From NCBI GenBank assembly GCA_038203935.1, contig JBBRDM010000002.1:1-64000 (forward strand): a stretch of 64,000 nucleotides of DNA, given 5' to 3'. The notes beneath the pieces are model-generated. The model saw nothing but the letters and a program-made list of their open reading frames with translations. It did no database searches and was not told where the DNA came from. The translations under genes and the position numbers were made by a program. How positions within the stretch are numbered: position 1 is the first letter of the stretch; every line of letters begins with the position of its first letter. Source of the stretch: JANXSG01 sp038203935. GTDB taxonomy: Bacteria > Armatimonadota > Chthonomonadetes > Chthonomonadales > Chthonomonadaceae. Shown here in pieces: positions 63,443-64,000 of this stretch.

Positions 63443-64000
63443 ATGACAGCCACCATCGACTTGAGAAGCGATACAACGACCCGCCCCTCTGCTGCGATGC
63501 GCCTGGCAATTGCCGAGGCAGAAGTCGGCGACGATGTTTTCGATGACGACCCCTCCATTCACCAGCTTCAGGAGCGAGCCGCTTCGATAATGGGAAAGGA
63601 GGCTGCGCTATTCGTGCCTTCTGGAACCATGAGCAACTCCATTGCCATCAAAGTGCATACCAGGCCGGGGGATGAAGTTCTTCTAGACCAGGATGCGCAC
63701 TCAATGTTGTACGAGGTGGCGCTTCCCGCAACCATCTCACAGGTACTCACCAGGCAGTTTCGCAGTAAGACCGGCGTTCCGGATATCGAAGAGATTGCCT
63801 CCCAAATCAGAAAAGAATCCCTGCACTCTCCAGGAACCGGGCTGATTCTATTAGAAAACACCCATAACCGTGCTGGCGGAGCGATTATTCCGCTGGAAAT
63901 ACACCAGCAGCTCTGGAAGATCGCTCAGGAGAATGAAGTACCGATTCATCTCGATGGAGCCAGACTGTTCAATGCAGCGGTCACCACTGGTAAAGCGGCA
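63443..64000 (+). CDS. Low-specificity threonine aldolase, 5' part
   Basis: Partial; the first 186 residues are visible and the frame is open at the right edge. It begins MTATIDLRSDTTTRPSAAMRLAIAEAEVGDDVF, the classical start of PLP-dependent threonine aldolases, with VPSGTMSNSIAIKVH and LLENTHNRAGGAIIPLE, and ends HLDGARLFNAAVTTGKAA, the aspartate strand before the PLP lysine, which lies beyond the window. It would cleave L-threonine/allo-threonine to glycine and acetaldehyde. The ATG has GGAGGG upstream and starts 10 bp after the previous gene. Confidence 0.93.
   Translation, partial: MTATIDLRSDTTTRPSAAMRLAIAEAEVGDDVFDDDPSIHQLQERAASIMGKEAALFVPSGTMSNSIAIKVHTRPGDEVLLDQDAHSMLYEVALPATISQVLTRQFRSKTGVPDIEEIASQIRKESLHSPGTGLILLENTHNRAGGAIIPLEIHQQLWKIAQENEVPIHLDGARLFNAAVTTGKAA

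Noticed and set aside
1..64000. CRISPR arrays or insertion sequences
   Set aside because: No regularly spaced repeat and no transposase or integrase frame could be found by reading both strands.

Overview
The window reads as chromosomal DNA of a free-living, moderately AT/GC-balanced bacterium, most likely Armatimonadota or a close relative (inference). The reasons are the DUF1559 prepilin-like protein with its FPVFAQAREKARQ signature and small downstream lipoprotein, a LacI-type regulator next to it, and planctomycete-style DUF1549/DUF1553/DUF1501 cytochrome genes without other planctomycete hallmarks. There are no rRNA or tRNA genes, no CRISPR array and no intact insertion sequence. A threonine aldolase gene runs off the right edge.

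Layout. 0.3-4 kb: GT39-type membrane glycosyltransferase, DUF1080 hydrolase, a toxin-first TA pair and a receiver domain that lacks its phosphoacceptor. 4-9 kb (minus strand): a phosphate uptake operon pstS-pstCA-pstB-phoU, in which PstC and PstA are one fused polypeptide, headed by a Pho-box-like array of four TTAAT units exactly 11 bp apart. 10-21 kb: an exopolysaccharide cluster with an epimerase, four glycosyltransferases, a heparinase-like lyase, two hexapeptide acetyltransferases and a deacetylase-like protein. It is interrupted at about 12.2-13.8 kb by a visibly more AT-rich segment. 22-24 kb: DUF1015 operon. 24.7-27.4 kb: a LacI regulator behind a 54-bp perfect palindrome, then DUF1559 plus lipoprotein.

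27.9-31.4 kb holds a very large c-type cytochrome DUF1549/DUF1553 protein. 31.5-37 kb is a decaying accessory zone with toxin-antitoxin remnants (an antitoxin with a truncated PIN toxin, an intact RHH/ParE pair, a nonsense-broken ORF, a DUF433 fragment), a GNAT enzyme and a Gfo/Idh/MocA oxidoreductase. 37-43 kb (minus strand) carries a ComEC channel protein without the nuclease domain, an HTH protein and an AddB-like iron-sulfur nuclease. 43-54 kb: a secreted PQQ-like protein with a ChaN-like lipoprotein, a TIM-barrel isomerase, a PilZ protein, a two-gene TPR operon and a HAF-repeat protein. 54-61 kb: a tight operon of DUF1549/1553, DUF1501, WD40 and a PPC-like protein carrying a heme-c motif. 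61-64 kb: two related small hypothetical genes, a membrane coiled-coil protein and threonine aldolase.

The most distinctive items are the PstC-PstA fusion with its Pho box and neighbouring pseudo-receiver, the 54-bp LacI palindrome with overlapping promoter, the heme motif inside the PPC-like protein, the AddB-like protein with a degenerate Walker A, and two families of dispersed hairpin repeats. I did not find a clearly new multi-gene defence or biosynthetic system. All family names come from reading motifs; no database search was run.
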